DNA from: Arthrobacter pascens
GTDB lineage: Bacteria > Actinomycetota > Actinomycetes > Actinomycetales > Micrococcaceae
Direction of reading: 5' to 3'
DNA: 64,000 nucleotides
Assembly (NCBI RefSeq): GCF_030816475.1
Contig: NZ_JAUSXF010000001.1
Location: forward strand, 1,178,001-1,242,000
The position numbers were made by a program, and so were the translations under genes. Below are positions 17,746-26,027 of the stretch, in pieces. Under the pieces are notes generated by a model. That model was not told the DNA's origin and did not search any database. It saw only the letters and a program-made list of their open reading frames with translations. Numbering within the stretch: the stretch's first letter is position 1; every line of letters begins with the position of its first letter.

Positions 17746-18228
17746 ATGGGTGGTGTGAGCTTTTTTCTGGTTTTCCTTGCCATCGTGCTGATCGGCGCCA
17801 CCGTGTGGGCCGGTGCCGGCGGCCGGTACGGCGTTTTCCGGCGCGGCCGCTCTGCCGACGGCGCCAACATCGGCGCCAACAGCGGACGCCTCGGGGCGGG
17901 CGGCCTTTTGGACAGCGGATTCGAACAGCCCGTGGCGAACCTGCCGCCGGTTCTGCTGCCCGCGGAGGCAGCCCCCGACGACATCGACAGGATCCGTTTC
18001 TCCCTTGGCCTGCGTGGATACCGGATGGACCAGGTGGACCAGGTCCTGGACGAACTCCGGGACCAGCTGGCGGCCAAGCAAGAGGAAGTGGAGCGGCTGC
18101 ATGCACGGCTGCTGCTTGAAGCCGAAGGCTCAGAACCAGGCGCGGCGCCAGTAGTCCCGATTCTTGAAGCCGGGCCGGAGGAAAGCAGCGCTAAGACCGA
18201 GCCGGGCGCAACGGAGGATGTGCCGTGA
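17746..18228 (+). CDS. DivIVA-domain membrane protein
   Basis: A 160-residue protein with one N-terminal membrane helix (FFLVFLAIVLIGATVWAGAG), a short linker, and a DivIVA-like segment at about residues 80-125 (DIDRIRFSLGLRGYRMDQVDQVLDELRDQLAAKQEEVERL) that becomes a coiled coil. The C-terminus is acidic and disordered. Full-length DivIVA/Wag31 directs polar growth; this short version is a conserved relative of unclear role. A GTG at 17755 is an alternative start. The stop overlaps the next start by 4 nt, implying translational coupling to the PIG-V-like protein. Confidence 0.75.
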   Translation: MGGVSFFLVFLAIVLIGATVWAGAGGRYGVFRRGRSADGANIGANSGRLGAGGLLDSGFEQPVANLPPVLLPAEAAPDDIDRIRFSLGLRGYRMDQVDQVLDELRDQLAAKQEEVERLHARLLLEAEGSEPGAAPVVPILEAGPEESSAKTEPGATEDVP

Positions 18229-19472
18229 GCACCGCTACCGGTAACCGGTCCGGTCTGACCGTGTGGCTGAGCGGTGTGGCCGCGCGCGCGGGCGATGCTG
18301 TCCGCCGATGGCCGTGGTGGCTCCAGGTAGGGGCCATCTATCTTTCCGCCAGGCTGGTCAGTGCTTGCATTTTCATGGCTGCGGGGCTGCAGCAGGGGCC
18401 CAACCCCTGGTTCCCCGCCAGGCCCGACTACTGGAACTTCATCAACATCTGGGACGCGCGGTGGTATGCCCAGGTCATCGTCAGCGGCTACCCGGCTGTT
18501 CTCCCGGTGGACGCTGCAGGCAACGTGCAAGAGAACACGTGGGCGTTTTATCCCCTGTTCCCCGCCCTCGCCCGTGCCCTGGGGTCGGTCACCGGGCTGA
18601 CCCCTGCCGCCGCATTGACCGCCGTCGCGATGCTTTCCGGCCTGGCCGCTGCGCTGGTTGCGTACAGCCTCTTCCGACAAAAGGCCGCCCACGGGACCGC
18701 CCTATGGGGCGTTGCCTTTTTTGCGACGTTTCCGGTATCCGCCATTCTCCAGGTTCCCTACGCGGAGCCCCTGACTATCTTCCTTCTGGGCACAGCATTG
18801 TTGCTGGTGATCCGGCGCCGGTACCTCTGGGCCATGCCAGTAGTGGTGCTGATGTGCCTTTCCCGGCCCGTGGGTGTCCCTTTTGCGGCCATGGCGGGAC
18901 TCCTCCTCGTCTACCATCTGGTGCAACGCCGCCGTGGCGGGGGAGAGCAGAGCCACAGCCCCCGTGAGCTGGCCGGCCTCGCAGGCCTGACCGTCCTCAG
19001 CGGGGTCTCCGCTCTTATCTGGCCGGCAGTTGCCTGGGCGGCCACCGGGGATATTGCGGCCTACACCAAAACGGAGACCGTGTGGCGCGGGGAGGACCTG
19101 GTCCCCTTCAAGCCGTGGTTCGATACTGGAATCCAGCTCTTCGGCCCGGTGCTGGGAGTCCTGGCGCCGTTTGTTTTTGCAGGACTTTTCGCGCTGGTGC
19201 TCTTCGCTCCCCCGGTGGTCCAGCTGGGTGAGGAGCTGCGCCTGTGGTGCGCCTGCTATGTGGGGTACCTCCTGGCCTTCCTGCACCCCCAGACAAGTAC
19301 GTTCCGGATGCTGCTGCCGTTGTTTCCGCTCGCACTCGGGGCGGCCTTCCTGTCCCGCTCCCGCGCCTACCGGGGCACTGTCCTCACGATGTTTGTGCTG
19401 CTCCAGGTCGTTTGGATCGTCTGGCTCTGGGCGTGGGCCCAACTGCCCGGCGGAGGCGATTATCCGCCCTAG
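18225..19472 (+). CDS. PIG-V-like mannosyltransferase, multipass membrane protein
   Basis: A 415-residue membrane protein with about ten hydrophobic helices. It resembles the PIG-V-like (GPI mannosyltransferase 2-like) family of actinobacteria: INIWDARWYAQVIVSGYP holds the conserved Asp of the first extracellular loop, followed by YPLFPALAR. It probably uses a polyprenyl-phosphate sugar donor to glycosylate an envelope lipid or protein; acceptor unknown. GTG start at 18225 overlaps the preceding stop (GTGA). Confidence 0.78.
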   Translation: MSTATGNRSGLTVWLSGVAARAGDAVRRWPWWLQVGAIYLSARLVSACIFMAAGLQQGPNPWFPARPDYWNFINIWDARWYAQVIVSGYPAVLPVDAAGNVQENTWAFYPLFPALARALGSVTGLTPAAALTAVAMLSGLAAALVAYSLFRQKAAHGTALWGVAFFATFPVSAILQVPYAEPLTIFLLGTALLLVIRRRYLWAMPVVVLMCLSRPVGVPFAAMAGLLLVYHLVQRRRGGGEQSHSPRELAGLAGLTVLSGVSALIWPAVAWAATGDIAAYTKTETVWRGEDLVPFKPWFDTGIQLFGPVLGVLAPFVFAGLFALVLFAPPVVQLGEELRLWCACYVGYLLAFLHPQTSTFRMLLPLFPLALGAAFLSRSRAYRGTVLTMFVLLQVVWIVWLWAWAQLPGGGDYPP

Positions 19473-19647
19473 TTCCGGGCGGTGCTCCGCAGCGATCCGC
19501 AGGAATCCGACGCGGCCGGAAATGTCCATCGATTAGCTACGTACGGGTAATTACGGGATAATAGTAAGTAAGCAAGGACAAAAGCATTCAGACGATGTTC
19601 AGCCACGGCGGCCCCTCGGGCTGCCATAGCGGCTTGATTGACCATGC

Positions 19648-19676
19648 GGACACAGCCCGTCCGGGCTGCTATGTCC
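19648..19676 (+). promoter_or_regulatory. Leader hairpin upstream of the DUF3117 gene
   Basis: A bulged stem (GGACA with TGTCC, and CAGCCC with GGGCTG) ending 26 nt before the ATG at 19703. The ribosome site GGAGGGGAATTCCTC is itself partly self-complementary. This could be an RNA element controlling translation, but pairing alone does not prove it. Confidence 0.3.
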
Positions 19677-19702
19677 TGGGACTAAATGGAGGGGAATTCC
19701 TC

Positions 19703-19870
19703 ATGGCGGCTATGAAACCACGCACCGGCGACGGCCCTATGGAAGTCACCAAAGAGGGCCGCAGCCTGATCATGCGTGTGCCGCTCGAAGGCGGCGGACG
19801 GCTTGTGGTCGAACTCAACGCTGCGGAAGCGGCCAACCTTAAGGAATGCCTCGTCGGCGTTACCGAGTAA
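19703..19870 (+). CDS. DUF3117 domain protein
   Basis: A 55-residue actinobacteria-specific protein: AAMKPRTGDGPMEVTKEG, then a basic-hydrophobic beta-rich core and KECLVGVTE. Function unknown; very conserved in sequence and length (Rv1211-like). The ATG at 19703 is chosen because GGAGGGG lies upstream and family members start MAAMKPR; the longer frame from 19595 runs through the leader hairpin. Followed by a strong terminator, so a single-gene unit. Confidence 0.9.
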   Translation: MAAMKPRTGDGPMEVTKEGRSLIMRVPLEGGGRLVVELNAAEAANLKECLVGVTE

Positions 19871-19899
19871 TCCCGACCGAACAATCCCGCCGGGCCTTT

Positions 19900-19941
19900 G
19901 GCCAGGGTCCGCAGCTTCAGCGCTGCGGGCCCTGGCCTTTT
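19900..19941. terminator. Rho-independent terminator after the DUF3117 gene
   Basis: A stem of about 16 bp with one G-T pair (19900-19915 with 19922-19937) followed by TTTT at 19938-19941; also placed to end the convergent O-methyltransferase transcript. Confidence 0.85.
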
Positions 19942-19951
19942 AAGGGTTCCT

Positions 19952-20584
19952 CTACTTCTTGACGGCTACCAGCAGGCCGTCGCCGGTGGGCAGCATGGCG
20001 GAGGCAAGGCGGTCGTCGTCGCGGATGGTCTTGCCCACCTGGCGGAGCACCACAGTGCTGGCCTCCCTGTCGGCAGGGTTGGCTACGCGGTCTTTGTCCA
20101 GGGCGTCGTTGATGATGAGCACGCCGCCCCTCTTCAGGAGCCGGATGGCCTGTTCCACATAACCCGGCAGGCCCGGCTTGTCGGCGTCGATGAACACCAG
20201 ATCGTAGGCCGCATCCGTAAGGCGGGGCAGGACGTCACCCGCGCGGCCGGAAATCGTGCGGGTCCGGTTTGCCGGACTCCCCGCCTCAGAAAAAGCCTCC
20301 CGGGCGGCTTTCAGGTGTTCCACGTCCACATCGATGGTGGTCAGGACTGCCTGCGGGCCCAATCCCCGCAGGATGCAGACGCCGGAAACGCCGGCACCGG
20401 TTCCGATTTCAACGGCGGTCTGGGCTTTGGAGGCTGCAGTCAAGACTGTCAGGACGGCGCCGACGCCGGGGCCCACAGCCGTCACACCAAGCTCGAACGA
20501 ACGCTCCCTGGCCCGAAGCATGACTTCATCCTCTGCGGGCAGATCTTCTGCATAGGACCAGCTCGTGGACTTGTCGGCGCTCAT
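19952..20584 (-). CDS. Class I SAM-dependent O-methyltransferase
   Basis: A 210-residue methyltransferase of the COMT-like family (Rv1220c-like). SAM motif I is AVEIGTGAGVSGVCI; the metal/substrate segment is DLVFIDADKPGLPGYVEQAI, followed by GGVLIINDALDKDRV. Substrate unknown. I chose the ATG at 20584 because the conserved N-terminus (SWSYAEDLPAEDEVMLRARER) begins right after it and a TAGGCT -10 at 20623-20628 would place the RNA start close upstream; in-frame ATGs at 20620 and 20647 are less likely. Divergent from sigE, the same arrangement as in mycobacteria. Confidence 0.85.
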   Translation of the reverse strand: MSADKSTSWSYAEDLPAEDEVMLRARERSFELGVTAVGPGVGAVLTVLTAASKAQTAVEIGTGAGVSGVCILRGLGPQAVLTTIDVDVEHLKAAREAFSEAGSPANRTRTISGRAGDVLPRLTDAAYDLVFIDADKPGLPGYVEQAIRLLKRGGVLIINDALDKDRVANPADREASTVVLRQVGKTIRDDDRLASAMLPTGDGLLVAVKK

Positions 20585-20622
20585 GGGATTCGCTTTCTGG
20601 GCGGCAGGGGAGTGTTTCATAT

Positions 20623-20628
20623 AGCCTA
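20623..20628 (-). promoter_or_regulatory. Candidate -10 box of the O-methyltransferase gene
   Basis: TAGGCT on the minus strand; the predicted RNA start lies about 32 nt before the ATG at 20584, which supports that start. Confidence 0.4.
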
Positions 20629-20812
20629 CTGGTTCACCCAGTGCCATCCGCGGAAGGCGCAGGGTTGCGCCCTTGGCAAAAAAGCAGCCCCGGTCAGGTA
20701 ATTCCCAGCGAAATTTGAAATGATGGTTATCCGCTCATCCATGTGGTGATCGGCGCCGAACCAGAGATGTCAACAGTATCCGGGCGTTAGCAATCCACGA
20801 GGGGAGCGGACG

Positions 20813-21430
20813 ATGTCAGCATCAGTTGTGGCACCTGTCCCTGCAGCAGAAGATTCAGCGGCTGAATGGGTCAGGCCTACCTGGGAGGAAGTGGTGGCCA
20901 ACCACTCCGCCAAGGTCTATCGCCTTGCCTACCGTCTGACCGGAAACAAGTTCGACGCCGAGGACCTCACCCAGGAAGTGTTCGTCCGGGTCTTCCGTTC
21001 GCTGGAGAACTTCAAGCCGGGAACCCTGGACGGCTGGCTGCACCGCATCACCACCAACCTTTTCCTGGACCAGGCGCGGCGGAAGAGCCGGATCCGTTTC
21101 GATGCCCTGGCGGAAGACGCGGAGTCCCGCATCCCGGGCCGCGAGCCGGGGCCGGAGCAGAGCTTTGAACTCAACAACCTTGACCTGGACGTCCAGGCTG
21201 CCTTGGAGGAACTGCCGCCGGACTTCCGTGCCGCCGTCGTCCTTTGCGACCTGGAAGGGCTGTCCTACGACGAGGTCGCAGCGGCCCTGGACGTCAAGCT
21301 CGGAACGGTTCGTTCACGAATCCACCGGGGCCGGACCATGCTGCGGGAAAAACTTGCCCACCGTGACCCCAGGCCGCAGCAGTCGCGCAAGCCAAAGCTT
21401 TCCCTGCCACGCATCGCCGGCATTCTCTGA
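20813..21430 (+). CDS. sigE: ECF RNA polymerase sigma factor SigE
   Basis: A 205-residue group 4 sigma factor. Region 2 includes [28 protein letters not shown] (core binding and -10 recognition); region 4 has the helix-turn-helix [25 protein letters not shown]. In mycobacteria SigE answers envelope and oxidative stress. GAGGGGAG is a strong ribosome site before the ATG. The anti-sigma gene follows 8 nt after the stop, so the two are co-expressed. Its gene neighbourhood (methyltransferase, anti-sigma, tatB) is what identifies it as SigE rather than another ECF factor. Confidence 0.92.
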   Translation: MSASVVAPVPAAEDSAAEWVRPTWEEVVANHSAKVYRLAYRLTGNKFDAEDLTQEVFVRVFRSLENFKPGTLDGWLHRITTNLFLDQARRKSRIRFDALAEDAESRIPGREPGPEQSFELNNLDLDVQAALEELPPDFRAAVVLCDLEGLSYDEVAAALDVKLGTVRSRIHRGRTMLREKLAHRDPRPQQSRKPKLSLPRIAGIL

Positions 21431-21438
21431 TCGGCCCC

Positions 21439-22308
21439 ATGGCGCCCCGGGAACTCTTTGGCCGCAGGCATCACCGCGGCGTCAACCACGTGCAATCATG
21501 TGCAGAGTGTGCCGCGGCCATGCATCGCGAACGCCAATACATTGAACGGCTCCGTGGCGCGGCTGTTCCGCCGGCAAGCCAGGACCTGACGGCCCGTTTG
21601 TTGGCCCACACAGAAATTCTGGCCGCTGCCCCTCCGCGGCCTGCCCCGGGGCAGCATCGTACGGCCAGGGTCCTCGCATTCACAGCAGGCGGTACGGCCG
21701 CTGTCGCAGGCGTGCTCGCGGTCAGCGCTTTCACCCTGGCCGGAGACACTCTGCCTGCGACGGGAGACTACCTGGCCGGCAGCCTGGCCCAGCATGCTGT
21801 GCAGCTTCCGGCGGACGGCAGAAAGTTGACTGAGGCGCAGCTGACGGAACTCCGCACTGAGGGCTGGGTCTGCCCCGAGCTCGGTTCCTTGGGATTCCAC
21901 GTCCAGTCAGCGAGGACCACCACCCTGCAGGGCGTGCCTGCTGTGGAACTGCAGTTGTGGGACGGCCAGCACTACGCCACGGTCCTTGAACAGCACACTG
22001 GGGATGGTCGGCACCAGGCGGGCGGCCAGCCGACGGCGGCCGGGGAGCTGCGGGTCACCAGTACCGATCCCTGGACGGCCACCTACCAGACCCCGGCGGG
22101 GACGTTGACGTATCAGTCCGACCTTCCGGCGGACCAGACGGACGACGCCGTTGCACTCCTGAAGAAGCTCAGCGCCCTCGCTGCCGAGGGGGTCAACGCC
22201 GGTACCACTACGGAGGCCGGACCGGCTCAGGCTGGCGCCCGGGACGAATCCGTGAGCGAGCGGCTGCAGCGGGGAATCCGCAAAATTGCGGAAATGCTGA
22301 CGCCTTGA
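21439..22308 (+). CDS. rseA: Zinc-type anti-sigma factor (RseA-like), membrane protein
   Basis: A 289-residue protein. The N-terminus carries an HXXXCXXC anti-sigma zinc motif (H17, C21, C24) in a helix-rich segment, then one membrane helix near residues 75-100 (FTAGGTAAVAGVLAVSAFTLAG), then an extracytoplasmic domain of about 185 residues. It should bind and hold SigE until stress. The outer domain is larger than in short RseA proteins, which may let it sense envelope signals directly. Start at 21439 keeps the zinc motif near the N-terminus. Confidence 0.8.
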   Translation: MAPRELFGRRHHRGVNHVQSCAECAAAMHRERQYIERLRGAAVPPASQDLTARLLAHTEILAAAPPRPAPGQHRTARVLAFTAGGTAAVAGVLAVSAFTLAGDTLPATGDYLAGSLAQHAVQLPADGRKLTEAQLTELRTEGWVCPELGSLGFHVQSARTTTLQGVPAVELQLWDGQHYATVLEQHTGDGRHQAGGQPTAAGELRVTSTDPWTATYQTPAGTLTYQSDLPADQTDDAVALLKKLSALAAEGVNAGTTTEAGPAQAGARDESVSERLQRGIRKIAEMLTP

Positions 22309-22364
22309 TTCCCGCTGTTTCGGCCGCCGTCGGGCGCGAATCGTCAGTGGGACGCAGGAGAGGG

Positions 22365-22370
22365 TAATCT
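22365..22370 (+). promoter_or_regulatory. -10 box, leaderless promoter of tatB
   Basis: TAATCT, 7 nt before the tatB GTG at 22378. A GGAGAGG stretch at 22357-22363 is too far (14 nt) to be a normal ribosome site. Confidence 0.45.
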
Positions 22371-22377
22371 TCCTAAA

Positions 22378-22791
22378 GTGTTTGGAATCAACGGCCCGGA
22401 GTTCTTTCTTCTGCTGATCATCGGCATTCTCGTGATCGGTCCCAAACGGTTGCCCGAATACACCCAAAAGCTCGCCAACCTGGTGAAGGAAGTCCGGCGC
22501 ATGGCGTCCGGGGCACGCGACCAAATCAAAGAGGAGGTGGGGATCGATATCGACGAGGTCGACTGGAAGAAATACGACCCCCGCCAGTACGATCCGCGCC
22601 GCATCATCAAGGAAGCGCTGCTCGACGACGATGCCAAACCTGTCAGCCCGGGCGCCCCTGCCGCCGTGGCGGCTGTGTCCGGCGCAGCGGCCGTGGCCGC
22701 CAGCGGGACCGGGGACACCTCCCCGTCGGAAAGGGTCGTCCAGCGCCTCTCGGCGGGCGACGTGGCCCCCTTCGATTCGGAAGCCACGTAG
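22378..22791 (+). CDS. tatB: Twin-arginine translocase subunit TatB
   Basis: A 137-residue protein: N-terminal membrane helix with the conserved Glu-Phe (FGINGPEFFLLLIIGILVIGP), the KRLP hinge, then an amphipathic helix (PEYTQKLANLVKEVRRMASG) and an Ala/Pro-rich tail. TatB passes folded Tat substrates to the TatC complex. Starts with GTG. It follows the anti-sigma gene by 69 bp with its own promoter; mycobacteria have htrA in between, here there is none. Confidence 0.9.
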   Translation: MFGINGPEFFLLLIIGILVIGPKRLPEYTQKLANLVKEVRRMASGARDQIKEEVGIDIDEVDWKKYDPRQYDPRRIIKEALLDDDAKPVSPGAPAAVAAVSGAAAVAASGTGDTSPSERVVQRLSAGDVAPFDSEAT

Positions 22792-22815
22792 GGCGGTTGT
22801 CTTAGAGCGCCGCCG

Positions 22816-23943
22816 CTAGTGGGGCTGCAGCCCCAGTTTCATTCCTGCCAGCCCCCGTGGCTTGGCGGCCAGCCTGTCCGCAATTGCAGTCAGCGCCAGG
22901 GATGCCGGAGTCTCAGGCCGGGCCAGGACGATCGGGGAACCTGCGTCCCCACCTTCCCGCAACAGGATGTCCAGGGGAATCTGCCCCAGCAGTGGCACGT
23001 CGGCACCCACCGTTGCCGTCAGCCTTTCGGCGAGGATCGCCCCGCCGCCGCTTCCGAACAGTTCCATCCTGCCGCCGTCGGGCATCTCCAGGTAGGACAT
23101 GTTCTCGATGACGCCCGCCACTGACTGCCCTGTCTGGGTGGCGATGGCACCGGCACGTTCCGCGACGTCGGCCGCGGCCGCCTGGGGCGTTGTGACCACC
23201 AGGATCTCCGCCTTCGGCAGCAGCTGGGCCACCGAAATGGCGATGTCCCCTGTACCCGGCGGAAGGTCAAGGAACAAAGCGTCGAGGTCGCCGAAGTAGA
23301 CATCGGTCAGGAACTGCTCCAGTGCACGGTGCAGCATGGGCCCGCGCCAGGCCACCGGCTGGTTGGCTGTCACGAACATGCCGATCGAAATGACCTTGAC
23401 CCCAAACGCCACAGGCGGCAGGATCATGTCGTCCACGCGGGTGGGCGACTGGGTGATTCCCATCAGCGCCGGGACGGAGAACCCGTAGACGTCCGCGTCC
23501 ACAATGCCCACCCGGAGCCCCTGCGCCGCCAGGGCGCATGCCAGGTTGACTGTGACTGACGATTTTCCCACGCCGCCCTTGCCGCTGGCCACGGCAAAAA
23601 CCTTGGTCAGCGACCCCGGCTGGTTGAACGGGATCCCGCGCTGCCCGCCGGCTCCTCGGAGCTTCTCCTTGAGGGCGTCCCGCTGTGCCTGGGTCATCAC
23701 CTTCAGTTCGACCTCGACGGCGGTGACGCCTGGCACCGCCGACAGCGCGTTTTCGGAGTCAGCCGTGATGGTTTCGCGCAGGGGGCAACCGGCGATGGTG
23801 AGCAGCACCGACAGCCGGACGGCGCCGTCGTCGGAAATCTCAACGGAATCGACCATTCCCAGTTCAGTGATGGGACGGCGGAGCTCAGGATCGATAACGG
23901 TTGCCAGTGCAGCGTGAACTGCCTGGTCCAAGGTGGCACTCAT
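22816..23943 (-). CDS. mrp: Mrp/NBP35-family Fe-S cluster carrier ATPase
   Basis: A 375-residue protein with an N-terminal MIP18/DUF59 domain (about 1-85, with CPLRETI) and a P-loop ATPase carrying the deviant Walker A VASGKGGVGKSSVTVNL, LFLDLPPGTGD and VVTTPQ. Family members carry and deliver Fe-S clusters. No C-terminal CXXC, as found in Nbp35 and E. coli ApbC, is visible. Last gene of a three-gene unit with the MgtE_N/CBS and DUF1003 proteins; it starts 11 nt after the DUF1003 stop. Confidence 0.9.
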   Translation of the reverse strand: MSATLDQAVHAALATVIDPELRRPITELGMVDSVEISDDGAVRLSVLLTIAGCPLRETITADSENALSAVPGVTAVEVELKVMTQAQRDALKEKLRGAGGQRGIPFNQPGSLTKVFAVASGKGGVGKSSVTVNLACALAAQGLRVGIVDADVYGFSVPALMGITQSPTRVDDMILPPVAFGVKVISIGMFVTANQPVAWRGPMLHRALEQFLTDVYFGDLDALFLDLPPGTGDIAISVAQLLPKAEILVVTTPQAAAADVAERAGAIATQTGQSVAGVIENMSYLEMPDGGRMELFGSGGGAILAERLTATVGADVPLLGQIPLDILLREGGDAGSPIVLARPETPASLALTAIADRLAAKPRGLAGMKLGLQPH

Positions 23944-23954
23944 GCAGGCTGGAC

Positions 23955-24674
23955 TCAGCTTTCGGGGGTCGGGGACTGCGGGGAGCCGGGGCGGTCCTGG
24001 GCGCTGTGGCCGGGACCGACTCTGGGAATCTGCTGCGTGCGGGGATTGCGCTGCCGGTCCCGCTTCTCCTTCAACTTTTCCTTGACCTTGTCGCGCGGTG
24101 ATTCGTGGCTGCCGTCTCCGGAAGGATCATGGGTCCGCAGTTCCTCCTGCGCCTCCAGCATGTCCTCGAGCAGGGACCTGAGCTCTGCCCGGACGTAGTC
24201 GCGGGTAGCCACTTCGCGGAGGGCGATCCGCAGCGATGCCAGTTCCCTGGTCAGGTATTCAGTGTCGGAGAGGTTGCGTTCGGCCCGCTGGCGGTCCTGC
24301 TGGAGCGAGACGCGGTCGCGGTCGTCCTGCCGGTTCTGTGCCAGCAGCAGCAGGGGCGCCGCGTAGGAGGCCTGCAGGGAGAGCATGAGCGTCAGCAGCG
24401 TAAAGCCGAGGTCGCGCGAGTCGAACTGCCAGTCAACCGGGGCGAACGTGTTCCACAGCAGCCAGAAGACGCAGAAGACAGTCATGTACACCAGGAACTG
24501 CGGTGTACCCATGAACCGGGCAAAGCCCTCCGTGGCATGGCCGAAAGCATCGGGGTTCGGTGAGAACTTCGGCAGGATGCGCTGGCGGCCGCTCAGGGGC
24601 GTATCGAGGCTGCCCTTGCCCGCGGCCTTCTGCAGGTTCCGCTGGCCGGGATTCTTCGGGGCCATGTCAGCCAA
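23955..24674 (-). CDS. DUF1003 membrane protein
   Basis: A 239-residue protein. Central pair of membrane helices (FLVYMTVFCVFWLLWNTF and FTLLTLMLSLQASYAAPLLLLAQNRQDDRDR) is the DUF1003 signature; the C-terminal part is a basic, charged coiled coil. Function unknown. A TTG at 24674, spaced 5 nt from GGAGG inside the upstream gene, overlaps that gene by 8 nt; the alternative ATG at 24665 is 14 nt from GGAGG. I use the TTG. Confidence 0.8.
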   Translation of the reverse strand: MADMAPKNPGQRNLQKAAGKGSLDTPLSGRQRILPKFSPNPDAFGHATEGFARFMGTPQFLVYMTVFCVFWLLWNTFAPVDWQFDSRDLGFTLLTLMLSLQASYAAPLLLLAQNRQDDRDRVSLQQDRQRAERNLSDTEYLTRELASLRIALREVATRDYVRAELRSLLEDMLEAQEELRTHDPSGDGSHESPRDKVKEKLKEKRDRQRNPRTQQIPRVGPGHSAQDRPGSPQSPTPES

Positions 24675-25950
24675 TGCGGCCTCCGAGCCTTCTTATGGGG
24701 GCTTCGCCGTCGTAGGCGCGCCAGTCATCCGGCAGCAGATGATCCAAAACGTCATCCACCGTCACCGCCCCCACCAGGCGGCCGGCGTCATTGACCACCG
24801 GGAGCGAGTTCAGGTTGTACGTCGCCAGGGTCCGGGCCACTTCGCTGATATGCGCCTGGTCCGACAACGGCTCCAGGTTCTTGTCTACGAGGTTGCCCAG
24901 CGGTTCAAACGGAGGAAAGCGCAGCAGCTGCTGGATGTGGACCACGCCCAGGAAACGGCCGGTGGGAGTCTCCAGCGGGGGCCTGGAGATGAAGATGGAC
25001 GAAGCGAGGGCCGGCGAGAGTTCCTCCCGCCGGACATGTGCCAGGGCCTCGGCAACTGTCGCTTCCGGGGGCAGGATGACAGGAACGGGGGTCATCAGGC
25101 CGCCGGCGGTGTCGGCGTCGTATTCCAGGAGCCGCCGGACATCCTCGGCGCCTTCGGGCTCCATCAGTTGCAGCAGTTCCTCAGCCTGGGCGGAGGGAAG
25201 TTCGCCCAGGAGGTCTGCGGCGTCGTCGGGATCCATCTCTTCCAGCACGTCGGCGGCGCGTTGGACGTCCAGGGCGGAGAGGATCTCCACCTGATCATCT
25301 TCGGGAAGCTCCTGCAGGACGTCGGCAAGCCGTTCATCCTGGAGTTCGCTGGCGACTTCGAAGCGGCGTTTGTCGCTCATCTCCTGAAGGGCTTCGGCGA
25401 AGTCGGCGGGCTTGAGGTCCTCATGGTTTGCCACAAACTGGGTCGCGGCCTGCGGTTCTGTCCGGGCGCCCTGGAGCGCGTCCGCCCAGTCGATGATCAG
25501 GGTTTCGTTGCGGCGGAGCCGGCTCAGTGGCGACAGTGAATGGCCGCGGCGGACAAACAGCTTGCTCACGAACCAGTCGCCGGAACGGTGCTGGTCCATG
25601 GCGATGTCTTCGATCGTGGCGTCGCCGCTTCCGTCGCGGAGGGTGACCCGGCGGTCGAACATTTCTGCGACCACCAGGGTCTCCGCGCCGCGCTGTTCGA
25701 AGCGGCGGAGGTTGACCAGGCCGGTGCAGATGATCTGCGTCTGGTCGATGGAGGTGATCCGCGTCATGGGCACAAAGACCCGTTTCTTACCCGGAACCTC
25801 AACGACGATACCCACTACGTGCGGGGCCCCGCGGGTTCCTCTGGAGAGCACCACAACGTCGCGCAACCGGCCCAGCCGGTCGCCCAGCGGGTCGAAGACG
25901 TCAAGACCCAGAAGGCGTGCGACGAAGACACGCGTCAGATTTGTGCTCAC
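24667..25950 (-). CDS. MgtE N-domain / CBS-domain cytoplasmic protein
   Basis: A 427-residue soluble protein. N-terminal PRC-barrel-like region (about 1-85), MgtE intracellular N domain with repeated helices (DLKPADFAEALQEMSDKRRFEVASEL, then QELPEDDQVEILSALD), and a C-terminal pair of CBS domains. It lacks the MgtE membrane channel, so it is a cytoplasmic sensor-type relative rather than a Mg2+ transporter. First gene of the unit with DUF1003 and mrp, an order I also recall in M. tuberculosis (Rv1232c-Rv1229c). GTG start, predicted leaderless (TAGCCT, 6 nt). Confidence 0.85.
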   Translation of the reverse strand: MSTNLTRVFVARLLGLDVFDPLGDRLGRLRDVVVLSRGTRGAPHVVGIVVEVPGKKRVFVPMTRITSIDQTQIICTGLVNLRRFEQRGAETLVVAEMFDRRVTLRDGSGDATIEDIAMDQHRSGDWFVSKLFVRRGHSLSPLSRLRRNETLIIDWADALQGARTEPQAATQFVANHEDLKPADFAEALQEMSDKRRFEVASELQDERLADVLQELPEDDQVEILSALDVQRAADVLEEMDPDDAADLLGELPSAQAEELLQLMEPEGAEDVRRLLEYDADTAGGLMTPVPVILPPEATVAEALAHVRREELSPALASSIFISRPPLETPTGRFLGVVHIQQLLRFPPFEPLGNLVDKNLEPLSDQAHISEVARTLATYNLNSLPVVNDAGRLVGAVTVDDVLDHLLPDDWRAYDGEAPIRRLGGRIG

Positions 25951-25956
25951 GTCTAC

Positions 25957-25962
25957 AGGCTA
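25957..25962 (-). promoter_or_regulatory. -10 box, leaderless promoter of the MgtE_N-DUF1003-mrp unit
   Basis: TAGCCT on the minus strand, 6 nt before the GTG at 25950. Confidence 0.5.
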
Positions 25963-26027
25963 CCGAGTCTGCTCTCTTTTAGCTGAATTTACAGGCGCTA
26001 CACATGCTGATGGGCAAGAATGGAGGT

